Assembly (NCBI RefSeq): GCF_019049245.1
Contig: NZ_JAGMUK010000077.1
Span: 165,509-229,508, forward strand
Direction: 5' to 3'
DNA: 64,000 nt
Source of the DNA: Streptomyces sp. AC555_RSS877
GTDB taxonomy: Bacteria > Actinomycetota > Actinomycetes > Streptomycetales > Streptomycetaceae
A program made the translations under genes and the position numbers. The notes beneath the pieces were generated by a model that saw nothing but the letters and a program-made list of their open reading frames with translations, did not search any database and was not told the origin of the DNA. Shown piece by piece: positions 16,784 to 25,125 of this stretch. Each line of letters begins with the position of its first letter. Positions within the stretch are counted from its first letter, which is position 1.

Positions 16784-19333
16784 CTACACCCATGTCCGGG
16801 GGCGGTAACGGTTGGCACGTTCCACCAGGTCGATCCTCTCCTCGCCGCCCGACGCCAGCCGGGCCAGCGTGCGGTACGAACGCTCCAGGCCGAAGCGCAG
16901 ACCCCGTTCGTCCAGGCCACTGCCGAGCAGTACCCGCCCCCCGGCGGCAGGGGGAGGGGCGGAACCCTGGCCACCGGAGAGTATCCAGTCCAGCGCACTG
17001 CCGAAGACCTCCGCGGACAACTGCTCACGCCGCGCGGGGTCCAGGCCGTACGCCTCCAGGGCCTCGACCTGTCCGGCCGCAGCCGTCAGATCGTCCAGGA
17101 AGAGTACGTCGGATGCGACCGCGGTGCGCTGCCGCAGCCGTGCCCGTACGGCCGCCACGCGCGCGGCCGTGTAGTGGATGGACGACTCCGGCACCGACTC
17201 CAGCGTCCTGACGGCACCCTGCCGGTCGCCGGTGGCGAGCTGGACGCGGGCCAGGCCGAAGGCGGCGCTCACATAGCTGGGGTCGGTCGACCAGACGAGG
17301 CGGTAGTACTCGGCGGCGTTGTCGAGCTGCCCGAGCACCTCCGCGCACAGGCCGAGGGCCAGCTTGGGGGCGATCTCGCCGGGGAAGGCGTCGTAGATCG
17401 CGTCGAAGCCCAGCGCGGCGGCCTCGCGGTCGCCGGCGACGAGCGCCGCGACACTCCGGTACCAGACGACCCGCCAGTCGTCGGGCCGCTCCGTCTCCAG
17501 TTCCAGCAGGGCCTGGTGCGCGGTGTGCGCGTCGCCGTTCTCCAGCCAGGCCCGGATCTGCCGCAGCCGGGTCTCGGTCGACCGGGCCGGAGCGGCGGCG
17601 ACCGCCCCCAGCAGCTCGGCCGGCGCGGTGGTCATCAGACCGGCGAGGAACCCGGCGTTGGGGTCGGACGGATCGACGTGCGGCACCGGCAGAGCGAGCG
17701 CGCCGACGGCGGCGTCGACCGGCTTGACCAGGCCGGGAGCGACGGCCGCCCCGTTGCCGGCGGGGAGGGGAGGGGCGGCGGCGGGCAGCAGGGCGGTGGC
17801 GGAGGAACGCCGCCGCCGGGTGGGCACGGGCCGTGCCCCCAACCGCGACACCTCGCCGTCCAGCTTCGGGAACAACTCCGCGTCGGTGACCCGCACTTCG
17901 GGCCCGAACAGCGTCGACAGGGCCGGCCGGGCCCGCCCCGACTGCAGCGAGACGACCTCGCGCAGGACGCCCGTCAGCTGTTCCGCCATCTCCTGCGCGG
18001 AGGCGAACCGGCGGGCCGGATCCGGGTCGGTGGCGCGGACCAGCAGCCGGTAGAAGGACTCGTACTGGCGGAAGACCTCGATGTTGTCGGGGTCGGGCAG
18101 GGAGTCCACGAAGACGTTCGTGTAGCCCTGGAAGTCGAAGGTGAGGACGGCGAGGGTGCGGGCGACCGTGTACAGGTCGGACGCCACGGACGGGCCGACC
18201 TCCGCGACCTCGGGCGCCTGGTAGCCCACCGTGCCGTAGATGGCCGACTCGTCGTCGTCCATCCTGCGCACCGCGCCCATGTCGATCAGCTTGAGCTGGT
18301 CCTCGGTCTGGATCGCGTTGTCGACCTTGAAGTCGCAGTACAGCAGGTTGCGGCTGTGCAGGTGCCCGAGCGCCTCGAGGGCCTCGATGCCGTACGCGCA
18401 CGCCTGCTCCACCGGCAGCGGGTCCCGCTTGCCCTGGGGCGTGCGGCGGGCGTTGGCGATCTCCTTGAGGGACTTGCCGCCGACGTACTCCATGACGATG
18501 TACCCGTCCAGCGAACCCGTCCGCTGGTCGAGGTGTTCGACGAAGTTGTAGATCCGCACGATGTTGGCGTGCTCGATCTCCGCGAGGAAGCGCCGCTCGG
18601 AGATCGCGGCCTCCATCGCGTCCTGGTCGCCGGTGTCGAGCAGGCCCTTGAGGACGACCCAGCGGTCGGAGACCGCGCGGTCCACGGCGAGGTAGACCCA
18701 GCCGAGCCCGCCGTGCGCCAGACAGCCCGCGACCTCGTACTGGCCGTGCACGACGTCGGCGGCCTTCAGCTTCGGGACGAAGGAGTACGGGTGGCCGCAC
18801 TTCGTGCAGAACCCCTCCGTGCGCCCCGGCGTCTCGCCGCGCGAGCGCCCCACCGGCGCCCCGCAGTCGGAACGCGAGCAGAACCGCTTGCGCTCGGGCA
18901 CCTCGGGGTTGTCCAGGACCATCGCGCGCAGGTCGGGCCGGGGCACGCCCGGCACCTCGACCAGGCCCGCGCCGAGCCGGCCCCGGGAGGAGGACGCGGT
19001 GCCGGAGCCGGAGCTGCGCACCGACACCGAGCGGCCCGTGGACGGGCCGGACACCGAGCGCGACAGCCGGCCCGACACCGAGCGCCGTGACTTCGCCGAC
19101 TGCGACGACGTACGCGTACTGCCGCGGGTGCCGGAGCGGGAACTGCCGCTGCCGGAGGAGCCCCTGGAGCCCCGGCCGCCGGCGGTGATCCCGGTGGGCG
19201 GCGAGCCGACCATGCCGGTCCTGGAGACGACCGGGGCGAGACCGCACGTGTCGCAGTACAGCTCGCCGCCGCCGACGTCCTCGTACGCCCCCTCGCAGTC
19301 GGGCCGCTGGCAGGGCTGTTGTGCCTGACTCAT
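16784..19333 (-). CDS. pknG: PknG-like serine/threonine protein kinase
   Basis: 849 residues. Order: zinc ribbon (8-30), Ser/Arg/Gly-rich disordered segment (40-118), rubredoxin-like ribbon FCSRSDCG...FCTKCGHP (151-182), kinase domain and C-terminal TPR region (about 560-800). The kinase has GCLAHGGLGWVYLAVD as P-loop, Lys229 in VVLKG, catalytic loop YCDFKVDN (332-339) and DMG (351-353) in place of DFG. This non-RD, rubredoxin-plus-TPR design is that of PknG. Actinobacterial PknG phosphorylates GarA/OdhI in response to amino acids sensed by GlnH and GlnX; homologues of both are encoded just upstream here. The kinase is cytosolic. The first ribbon and Ser-rich arm are extra compared with mycobacterial PknG. 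Confidence 0.92.
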   Translation of the reverse strand: MSQAQQPCQRPDCEGAYEDVGGGELYCDTCGLAPVVSRTGMVGSPPTGITAGGRGSRGSSGSGSSRSGTRGSTRTSSQSAKSRRSVSGRLSRSVSGPSTGRSVSVRSSGSGTASSSRGRLGAGLVEVPGVPRPDLRAMVLDNPEVPERKRFCSRSDCGAPVGRSRGETPGRTEGFCTKCGHPYSFVPKLKAADVVHGQYEVAGCLAHGGLGWVYLAVDRAVSDRWVVLKGLLDTGDQDAMEAAISERRFLAEIEHANIVRIYNFVEHLDQRTGSLDGYIVMEYVGGKSLKEIANARRTPQGKRDPLPVEQACAYGIEALEALGHLHSRNLLYCDFKVDNAIQTEDQLKLIDMGAVRRMDDDESAIYGTVGYQAPEVAEVGPSVASDLYTVARTLAVLTFDFQGYTNVFVDSLPDPDNIEVFRQYESFYRLLVRATDPDPARRFASAQEMAEQLTGVLREVVSLQSGRARPALSTLFGPEVRVTDAELFPKLDGEVSRLGARPVPTRRRRSSATALLPAAAPPLPAGNGAAVAPGLVKPVDAAVGALALPVPHVDPSDPNAGFLAGLMTTAPAELLGAVAAAPARSTETRLRQIRAWLENGDAHTAHQALLELETERPDDWRVVWYRSVAALVAGDREAAALGFDAIYDAFPGEIAPKLALGLCAEVLGQLDNAAEYYRLVWSTDPSYVSAAFGLARVQLATGDRQGAVRTLESVPESSIHYTAARVAAVRARLRQRTAVASDVLFLDDLTAAAGQVEALEAYGLDPARREQLSAEVFGSALDWILSGGQGSAPPPAAGGRVLLGSGLDERGLRFGLERSYRTLARLASGGEERIDLVERANRYRPRTWV

Positions 19334-19358
19334 GACGACGCTGTCCCCCTTCTGTCGC

Positions 19359-20690
19359 TCACGCTCCGGGCCCTCTACGATCCTGTGGCCCGCCCGTCTC
19401 CGGAACCCGTGGGGCGGCGAGCAGTTCGGCGGCCGCGTGCTGGTAGCGCAGGACGGCCTGTTCGGCGACCCGCAGGTCGCAGGGTGCGCTCCACAGCATG
19501 CGGCGGGCCGCGTCGTACCGCTCCACCAGGAGCGAGTCCTCCGCGAGGCCGTGCCGGGCGACCTTCGCCTTGTACGCGTCGAGGCGCCCGCGCAGCTCCG
19601 CGCGGACCGCCAGGGGCGCGGTGACCGCGCTCAACGACTCCCGGGCCCGCAGCAGTTCGTCCTCCGCCTTCTGCTCCAGGGACTCCAGGAGCGGGGACAG
19701 GCGGTGCCACTGGGCATGTCTGCGGTACTCGGCGGCCGTCGCCAGCTGCTCCTGCAGCACGGTCGGCGGGCCGCCGACCACCGGCACCTCCGTCGCGGCG
19801 ATCTTCGCGAGGACCTCGCCGCGCGCGATGCGGGCCTCGGCGAGGGTGCGGTCCGCGCGCGAGAGGACGTCCCGCAGCCTGACCAGCCGGGCCTCCGCGT
19901 CCTGCCGGACCGTCAGCACGGCGTCGATCTCCCGGCGCACGTCCTCCAGGGCGCGCGCCTCACGGTCGTACACCGTGGTGTCGGGCTTGCCGCCGCCGGG
20001 TGCCGAACTGCCCGGCGTCGGGACCCAGAACGCCAGCGGGTCGGAGACGACCTGCTCGCGCAGCGTCGTCAGCGTGCGCGTGATGCGCTCCAGGTCGTCG
20101 CCCGCGTGATGCTCGCCGGGGCGGACCCCGACGGAGTGCGCGAGCCGCCGGGTGCGCTGGAGTTCCGCGGCCAGGAGATCGATACGGGCGGGCAGCGCCG
20201 ACCAGACGGCGTCGGCGGCGACGACCATGTCCAGCGAGTTCGCGTACAGCTCGTTCATCCGGTCCACGAGCGTGACCAGCGAGAACCGTTCGCTGAGCTT
20301 GCTCGGACCGCCGTGCAGGGTCGGCGCGTTGGCGGTCGCCGTGGCGGATCCGGCGACCGTGACGGACTCGCCGCGCAGCAGCTCGGTCAGCTCCAGCAGG
20401 TCCTCGCGGCTGGACCAGCGGCGCCGGGCGCGGATGTCACGGGCGGAGCGCAACGCGTCGCTGTAGGCGTCGAAATACGCCCACAGAAGGCTGATCGACG
20501 CCTCCGCGGTCTGCCAGCGCTCCTTGGTCAGACCGGTGAGCTCGGCACCTTCGAGGAGTCTGCGGCCCGCGTGGTCCTGCAGGGCGAGGAGCGAGGTCTC
20601 GATGGCCTCGTGCTCCGCGCCGAGCCGCACCAGCGCACGGTCCACCTCGTCCCGGTCCATCACCGGCCCGGCGGGGTCCGTGACGCCCAT
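19359..20690 (-). CDS. Predicted coiled-coil protein of the PknG locus
   Basis: 443 residues, almost entirely helical with no membrane segment or signal peptide. Long heptad-like stretches are visible, for example DREARALEDVRREIDAVLTV and the run to about 330, and SPLLESLEQKAEDELLRARE near 345. No enzyme motif is present. It lies between the GlnH-like and PknG-like genes, with a 25-base gap before the kinase, and is preceded by AGAGGTG eight bases from the ATG. In Corynebacterium the glnX-glnH-pknG operon has no such gene between glnH and pknG, so this may be a Streptomyces-specific scaffold linking the membrane sensor to the kinase. The function is inference from position only. Confidence 0.75.
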   Translation of the reverse strand: MGVTDPAGPVMDRDEVDRALVRLGAEHEAIETSLLALQDHAGRRLLEGAELTGLTKERWQTAEASISLLWAYFDAYSDALRSARDIRARRRWSSREDLLELTELLRGESVTVAGSATATANAPTLHGGPSKLSERFSLVTLVDRMNELYANSLDMVVAADAVWSALPARIDLLAAELQRTRRLAHSVGVRPGEHHAGDDLERITRTLTTLREQVVSDPLAFWVPTPGSSAPGGGKPDTTVYDREARALEDVRREIDAVLTVRQDAEARLVRLRDVLSRADRTLAEARIARGEVLAKIAATEVPVVGGPPTVLQEQLATAAEYRRHAQWHRLSPLLESLEQKAEDELLRARESLSAVTAPLAVRAELRGRLDAYKAKVARHGLAEDSLLVERYDAARRMLWSAPCDLRVAEQAVLRYQHAAAELLAAPRVPETGGPQDRRGPGA

Positions 20691-20778
20691 CGATCACCTC
20701 TCGCTGCGTCGTGTTTCGTGTCAATCGTCTGAAAGGGTCCGTAGGGGTGGGCTGTTGACGACCGCGGTCGATGGTGCG

Positions 20779-21852
20779 TCAGCTCGTGCGCAGGTACTGC
20801 GGTGCGGGCGGTTCCGACGTCGAGGGGTCCTCCCCCAGTGTCGCCGAAAGCCACCTGTCGTACGACGCCTGCCAGCCGTTCGCGGTGTCCTTGCGGTAGT
20901 CCACCAGCACCTGGTTGACCCGGCGTACCAGATCGTCGGCGTCCTTCTTCATCGCCACGCCGTAGTACTCGGTGGTGAAGGGTTCGCCCTTCAGCATGAC
21001 CGTCGGGTCCTGGGCGGCCTGGCTCGCGGCGAGCGCGCCGTCGGTCACCACGGCGTCCACCTCGCCGAGTTGGAGCCGCACCAGGCAGTCGAGCTGGTTG
21101 GGAACGGTGGTCCTCAGGTCGGCGGAGGAGACGAGGTCGCCCGCCTGCTTGTCGTTGACCAGCTTGGTGTTGGCCGTGGAGCCCTTCGCCGTGCAGATCC
21201 GCTGCCCGGCGAGCGAACCGTCGTACCCGGTGATCTTCGAGGACTTGGAGGCCAGCACCTGCTGGCCGGTCTTGAAGTAGGGCGCGGAGAAGGCGACGTC
21301 GGACAGGCGTTTGCAGTTGATCGTCATCGTACGGACGATCATGTCGACCCGGCCGTCCTTGATCGCCGGGATGCGCTGGTCGGTGGGGATCGCCTTGAAC
21401 TGGACCGCGTTCGGGTCGCCGAGTATGTCCGCGGCGATGCGGTGGACCAGGTCGATGTCGAAGCCCTCCAGGGCCGCGTCCTGGCCGCTGTTGGGGTCGC
21501 GGTAACCCCAGCGGTAGCTGTTCTGGTCGACGCCGACGATCAGCTTGCGCTTCTCGCCCGTGCGGTTCTTGATCTCCTCTATGGTGCTGCCGTCCGCGTT
21601 CGACGGGGACAGCGTCTGCTTCTCGGGGGCCTTCGCCACCTCGGCCGTGGGGCAGCCCTCCTCGGCACGGACCTGGCTGCCGTACGTCAGGCGGCTGCCG
21701 CTCGTGCCCGTGCTGCCGTCGCCGTCCGACCGGATCAGCGGCAGCAGCATCACGAACGTCACCGCCAGGGCGCAGACGACCGCCATCGCGCCCACACCGC
21801 CCCAGCCCTTCAGGCCGGTCCTCAGTCGTCGCCCTCGCGTCCACCGCCGCAT
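20779..21852 (-). CDS. glnH: GlnH-like membrane-anchored amino acid binding protein
   Basis: 357 residues. An N-terminal anchor helix (AMAVVCALAVTFVMLLPLI) is followed by a type 3 periplasmic binding domain (about 85-340): KLIVGVDQNSYRWGYRD, LEGFDIDLVHRIAADIL, VDMIVRTMTINCKRLSDVAF and VDAVVTDGALAASQA. The substrate Arg and Asp contacts typical of Glu/Asp/Gln binders appear present (IVRTMT, VVTDG). No ABC permease or ATPase is nearby, which fits the GlnH sensor role upstream of PknG rather than uptake. The ATG at 21852 follows AAAGGGGG; a GTG at 21870 overlapping the stop of the preceding gene is an alternative. Confidence 0.82.
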   Translation of the reverse strand: MRRWTRGRRLRTGLKGWGGVGAMAVVCALAVTFVMLLPLIRSDGDGSTGTSGSRLTYGSQVRAEEGCPTAEVAKAPEKQTLSPSNADGSTIEEIKNRTGEKRKLIVGVDQNSYRWGYRDPNSGQDAALEGFDIDLVHRIAADILGDPNAVQFKAIPTDQRIPAIKDGRVDMIVRTMTINCKRLSDVAFSAPYFKTGQQVLASKSSKITGYDGSLAGQRICTAKGSTANTKLVNDKQAGDLVSSADLRTTVPNQLDCLVRLQLGEVDAVVTDGALAASQAAQDPTVMLKGEPFTTEYYGVAMKKDADDLVRRVNQVLVDYRKDTANGWQASYDRWLSATLGEDPSTSEPPAPQYLRTS

Positions 21853-21866
21853 CGTCACGCCCCCTT

Positions 21867-23351
21867 TCACCGGTACTCCGACAGCCTGCGGCCGATGCCG
21901 AGCACCGCGCCGGCCGCGCCCAGGACCGCGAGGACGGCCGCGCCCACCGTCAGTCCGGTCATCGCGTCCACGCCGTCACCGGCCGCCTGCTCGAACTCGG
22001 CGTTCTCGTGGGCGATCGCCTTGGCCAGGTTCGCGTCGACGCTGTCGAAGCACTCGCCGGTCGCGCCCTTGGCGCCGATCACCCGCTCCAGCGCCGCCTG
22101 GTAGTTGCCGTTCTCGTCCTGGGCGCGGGCCGCGGTGTGGCGCTTCTTCCACTCGGTCATGTTGCCGACGGCCGTGGTGACCGGCTGCTCGCCCGTCTTG
22201 TCGTCGGCGAGCTTCCCGGCCTCGGTGAGGCGCTCAGCGAGGGTGTTCATCTCCTCGCCGAAGTTGTGGTCGTAGGCGTCGTACGTCTTGCCGCCGACCT
22301 CGACGGTCTCGGCGCCGCGGGCCACCAGGGTCAGGTTCTCGCTGCCGCGGGCCTTCAGGGAGGCGATGCGGGCGTCGTGCAGGACGTTCAGCGAGCGCAC
22401 GCCGTGGTCGTAGGAGTCGTGGAGGGCCGCGCGGGCGACGCTGTGGCCGACGACCAGCCAGAGCAGGACCACGGTGGCGGTGGCGGTGGCGGCGACCAGG
22501 CCGTGGTTCAGGACGCGGTTCGTACGCCGGTAGCTGCGGTGCTGGGCCCAGGCGAGCGCGGCCAGCGCGAGGACGCCGAGGCCGATCGCCGCCCAGGGGT
22601 AGGGAGTGGCGTCCGCGTAGTCGGCGCGCAGCCGCTGGTTCTCCTTCTTGTAGAGATCCTCGGCCGCCGGGAGCATCTGCTGCTGCATCTTCTCGTTGGC
22701 GTACCGCAGATAGGCGCCGCCGACCGGGAAGCCCTGGCGGTTGTACGTCCGCGCCCGCTCGACCAGGCCCTTGTACTCCGGCAGCAGCCGGTTGAGCTTG
22801 GTCACGGTCGCCGCGGCCGGTGAGTCGGGGTCGGAGTTCGCGGCGGCCTGCACCAGGCCCTCGGCGGCGGCGTCGATGTCCTTCTCGTACGTGTCGCGGG
22901 TGGCGGCCGTCTCCTGGCCGCCGGCCAGGAAGCCGCTGGAGGCGGCGGTGTTGGCGTCGGCGAGCGAGCGGTAGATGTCGGCCGCGGCCGAGCTCAGCGG
23001 CTGGCTCTTGTTCAGCACGTCGTCGGCGGCGGTCGACCGGTCGGCCATCTGGCCTGCGGTGACGGCACCGAACGCGACGACGAGCAGGGCCAGGACGGCG
23101 CCGATGATGCGCAGCCGGCCGGGCTCGGTGGTGGCGGCGGCCCGCAGCCGGTCGACGCCCTCCGCGAAGGCGGTACGCCGGGGCTGCTCGGGCGGGGAGG
23201 GAGGAACGGGCCGGCCCGTGTTTCCGTACAGGGCGGGAACGCCGTGCTGCGCGGACGGCACCGGCCCGCCCGGCTGCGGCGGAACCACCGGCAGTGTGGG
23301 CACACCGGAACCCGGTGGTGGCGCCGTGCTGCTTTTCGGCGGGTGTGTCAC
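21867..23351 (-). CDS. glnX: GlnX-like four-helix membrane sensor protein
   Basis: 494 residues. After a Pro-rich cytosolic N-terminus (1-60) there are four transmembrane helices at about 81-100, 251-270, 284-306 and 462-488. They delimit two helical extracytoplasmic domains of about 150 residues each (101-250 and 307-460), reminiscent of four-helix-bundle sensors. This topology and the order with a GlnH-like protein and PknG match GlnX, which relays amino acid binding by GlnH across the membrane to the kinase. The GTG start is set by GGGGGAGG seven bases upstream. It is the first gene of the locus; the promoter should lie in 23352-23551, shared divergently with the P-loop kinase gene. A Gly-rich last helix (LTVGAAVLAVLGAAGAVLG) ends the protein. 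Confidence 0.82.
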   Translation of the reverse strand: MTHPPKSSTAPPPGSGVPTLPVVPPQPGGPVPSAQHGVPALYGNTGRPVPPSPPEQPRRTAFAEGVDRLRAAATTEPGRLRIIGAVLALLVVAFGAVTAGQMADRSTAADDVLNKSQPLSSAAADIYRSLADANTAASSGFLAGGQETAATRDTYEKDIDAAAEGLVQAAANSDPDSPAAATVTKLNRLLPEYKGLVERARTYNRQGFPVGGAYLRYANEKMQQQMLPAAEDLYKKENQRLRADYADATPYPWAAIGLGVLALAALAWAQHRSYRRTNRVLNHGLVAATATATVVLLWLVVGHSVARAALHDSYDHGVRSLNVLHDARIASLKARGSENLTLVARGAETVEVGGKTYDAYDHNFGEEMNTLAERLTEAGKLADDKTGEQPVTTAVGNMTEWKKRHTAARAQDENGNYQAALERVIGAKGATGECFDSVDANLAKAIAHENAEFEQAAGDGVDAMTGLTVGAAVLAVLGAAGAVLGIGRRLSEYR

Positions 23352-23551
23352 TGTTGACCTCCCCCATGGTCATCCGTCGCGGCAAGTATCGCTGCCGCGA
23401 CCGACATCCGCACCGGCCTTGGCTGGATCTTGATCGGATCGCAGCGTGGGCCTCCGGCGGTGCAGCCGCGTGCCGCACCACCCCCTGCCCATGAATACGC
23501 CGGCAGAATCGGTTCGGTTCCCTCGTGGGGCGCCCGCGTACTGCCGGCGGC

Positions 23552-24169
23552 ATGGGTGGTGCGCGGGTGGTACTGGTCGGCGGGACGTCGCACGTCGGCA
23601 AGTCCACCGTCGCCCGGGCACTGGCGGCCCGGCTCGGGTTCGAGCACGTCCCGACGGACGGCCTGGCACGGCATCCGGGACGGCCCTGGCGGACACCGGA
23701 GAGGGAGGTCCCGGCCCACGTCGCCGACCACTACTCCTCCCTCACGGTCGACGAGCTGATCGCGTCGGTTCTCGGCCACTACGAGCGGCTGTGGCCGCGG
23801 GTGGAGGAGCTGATCCGCACCAGCGCCGCCGACAGCACCCCCGGCGCGGGCCTCGTGCTGGAAGGCTCTGCCCTCTGGCCCGCCCTTGTCGCGCGGCTGG
23901 AGGCCCCGTACACGGCTGCCGTGTGGCTCACCGCGGACGAAGCCGTCCTCCGCACGCGCGTGCACGCGTCCGGTGACCACGACCGGGCGAGCGAGTGCGA
24001 ACGCCTGCTCATGGACACGTTCCTGGCGCGGACCGTCCGCTATCAGACGCTCATGGTGGAGGCGGTCGACGACCTGGGCCTGACGCGCCTCGACGTCGGC
24101 GACGGCACGCCCGTCGCCGACCTGGTCGGCGCCCTGCTCGCGGCCGTCCGGGCTCAGGCCTCGAAGTAG
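23552..24169 (+). CDS. P-loop small-molecule kinase, 2-phosphoglycerate kinase-like
   Basis: 205 residues. Walker A GGTSHVGKST near the N-terminus is followed by VPTDGLARHPGRPW, an acceptor-binding arrangement typical of AAA-type nucleoside and small-metabolite kinases. WLTADEAVLRTRVHASGDHD supplies a lid-like Arg segment. The substrate is not evident. The start MGGARVVLVGG was chosen at the start of homology, although in-frame codons exist 27 bases upstream. It runs convergently into csnK and overlaps its 3' end by 16 bases. No operon partner. Confidence 0.7.
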   Translation: MGGARVVLVGGTSHVGKSTVARALAARLGFEHVPTDGLARHPGRPWRTPEREVPAHVADHYSSLTVDELIASVLGHYERLWPRVEELIRTSAADSTPGAGLVLEGSALWPALVARLEAPYTAAVWLTADEAVLRTRVHASGDHDRASECERLLMDTFLARTVRYQTLMVEAVDDLGLTRLDVGDGTPVADLVGALLAAVRAQASK

Positions 24170-25125
24170 GCCCGCACCCGGGCCGGCACCTCCGGGGGCG
24201 CCCCCACCCGGTCCAGGCCCAGCAGGGCCGCGCCCAGTACCGGACTCGCGGTCACCACCTGGGGTACGGCCTTGGGGGCGCGGGCCGCCAGCAGGTCACG
24301 TACGCCGTCGTCCAGTTGGGGATGGCGGGCGGCCAGGACACCGCCGCCGAGCAGCACCGGTGTCTCCTCCTCCAGCAGGTCGAGCCGGGTCAGCGCCACC
24401 GTGGCCATGGTCACCACCTCGTCGGCCAGGCGGTCGACGAGGCCTCGGGCCGCGGCGTCGCCGGAGGCGGCCGTGGCGAACAGGACCGGTGTCAGTTCGT
24501 GGCGGCGGGCCGGGGCGATGTGCTCCAGGTGGAGCGCCTCGACGAGGGCGTACACGCAGGGCAGGCCGAAGTGGGCCGGGAGGGTGTGCGCGAGGGCCGT
24601 GGCGGGCCCCCGGCCGTCCTCCGCGCGGGAGGCGTGCCACAGGGCCTCCTCGGCGAGGCCCCAGCCGCCGCCCCAGTCGCCGGAGACGCGGCCCAGCGCG
24701 GGGAAGCGGGCGGTGCGGCCGTCGGGGCGCATGCCGACGCAGTTGATGCCGGCGCCGCAGACGACGGCGACCCCGCGCGGCTCGGTGACGCCCGCCCGCA
24801 GCACGGCGAACGTGTCGTTGCGGACCTCCGTACTCGCTCCCCACGCGCGCGCGTGCAGCGCGGCCGCCAACTGTTCCTCCTCGACGGGGAAGTCGGCGTT
24901 GGCCAGGCACGCGGAGACGTGGTCGACCGCCACGACGCCGGCGGTGGTGAACGCGCGCGTCACCGCCTCCGCCACCTTGTCCACCGCGGCCTCCACGCCC
25001 ACCACGGGCGGCCGGAACCCGCCGCCGCGGGCCGTGGCGAGGACGGTTCCGTCGGCCGCCACGACCGCGACGTCGGTCTTGCTGTTGCCCGCGTCGACGG
25101 CGAGGACACTTGCGGTCAGGCCCAC
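24154..25125 (-). CDS. csnK: Amino-sugar kinase of the BadF/BadG ATPase family
   Basis: 323 residues with the ASKHA fold: phosphate-1 motif VLAVDAGNSKTDVAVV, acidic ADFPVEEEQLA region, phosphate-2 RVSGDWGGGWGLAEEALW and adenosine motif VLLGGGVLA. Relatives phosphorylate N-acetylglucosamine or glucosamine. As the last gene of a csn operon it should trap the monosaccharide released by the family 4 glycosidase. The GTG start (VGLTASVLAVDAG) lies inside the last codons of the glycosidase gene, a 10-base overlap, with GAG eight bases upstream as a weak ribosome-binding site, implying translational coupling. Kinase specificity (GlcN versus GlcNAc) is not decided by sequence alone. Confidence 0.85.
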   Translation of the reverse strand: MGLTASVLAVDAGNSKTDVAVVAADGTVLATARGGGFRPPVVGVEAAVDKVAEAVTRAFTTAGVVAVDHVSACLANADFPVEEEQLAAALHARAWGASTEVRNDTFAVLRAGVTEPRGVAVVCGAGINCVGMRPDGRTARFPALGRVSGDWGGGWGLAEEALWHASRAEDGRGPATALAHTLPAHFGLPCVYALVEALHLEHIAPARRHELTPVLFATAASGDAAARGLVDRLADEVVTMATVALTRLDLLEEETPVLLGGGVLAARHPQLDDGVRDLLAARAPKAVPQVVTASPVLGAALLGLDRVGAPPEVPARVRAYFEA

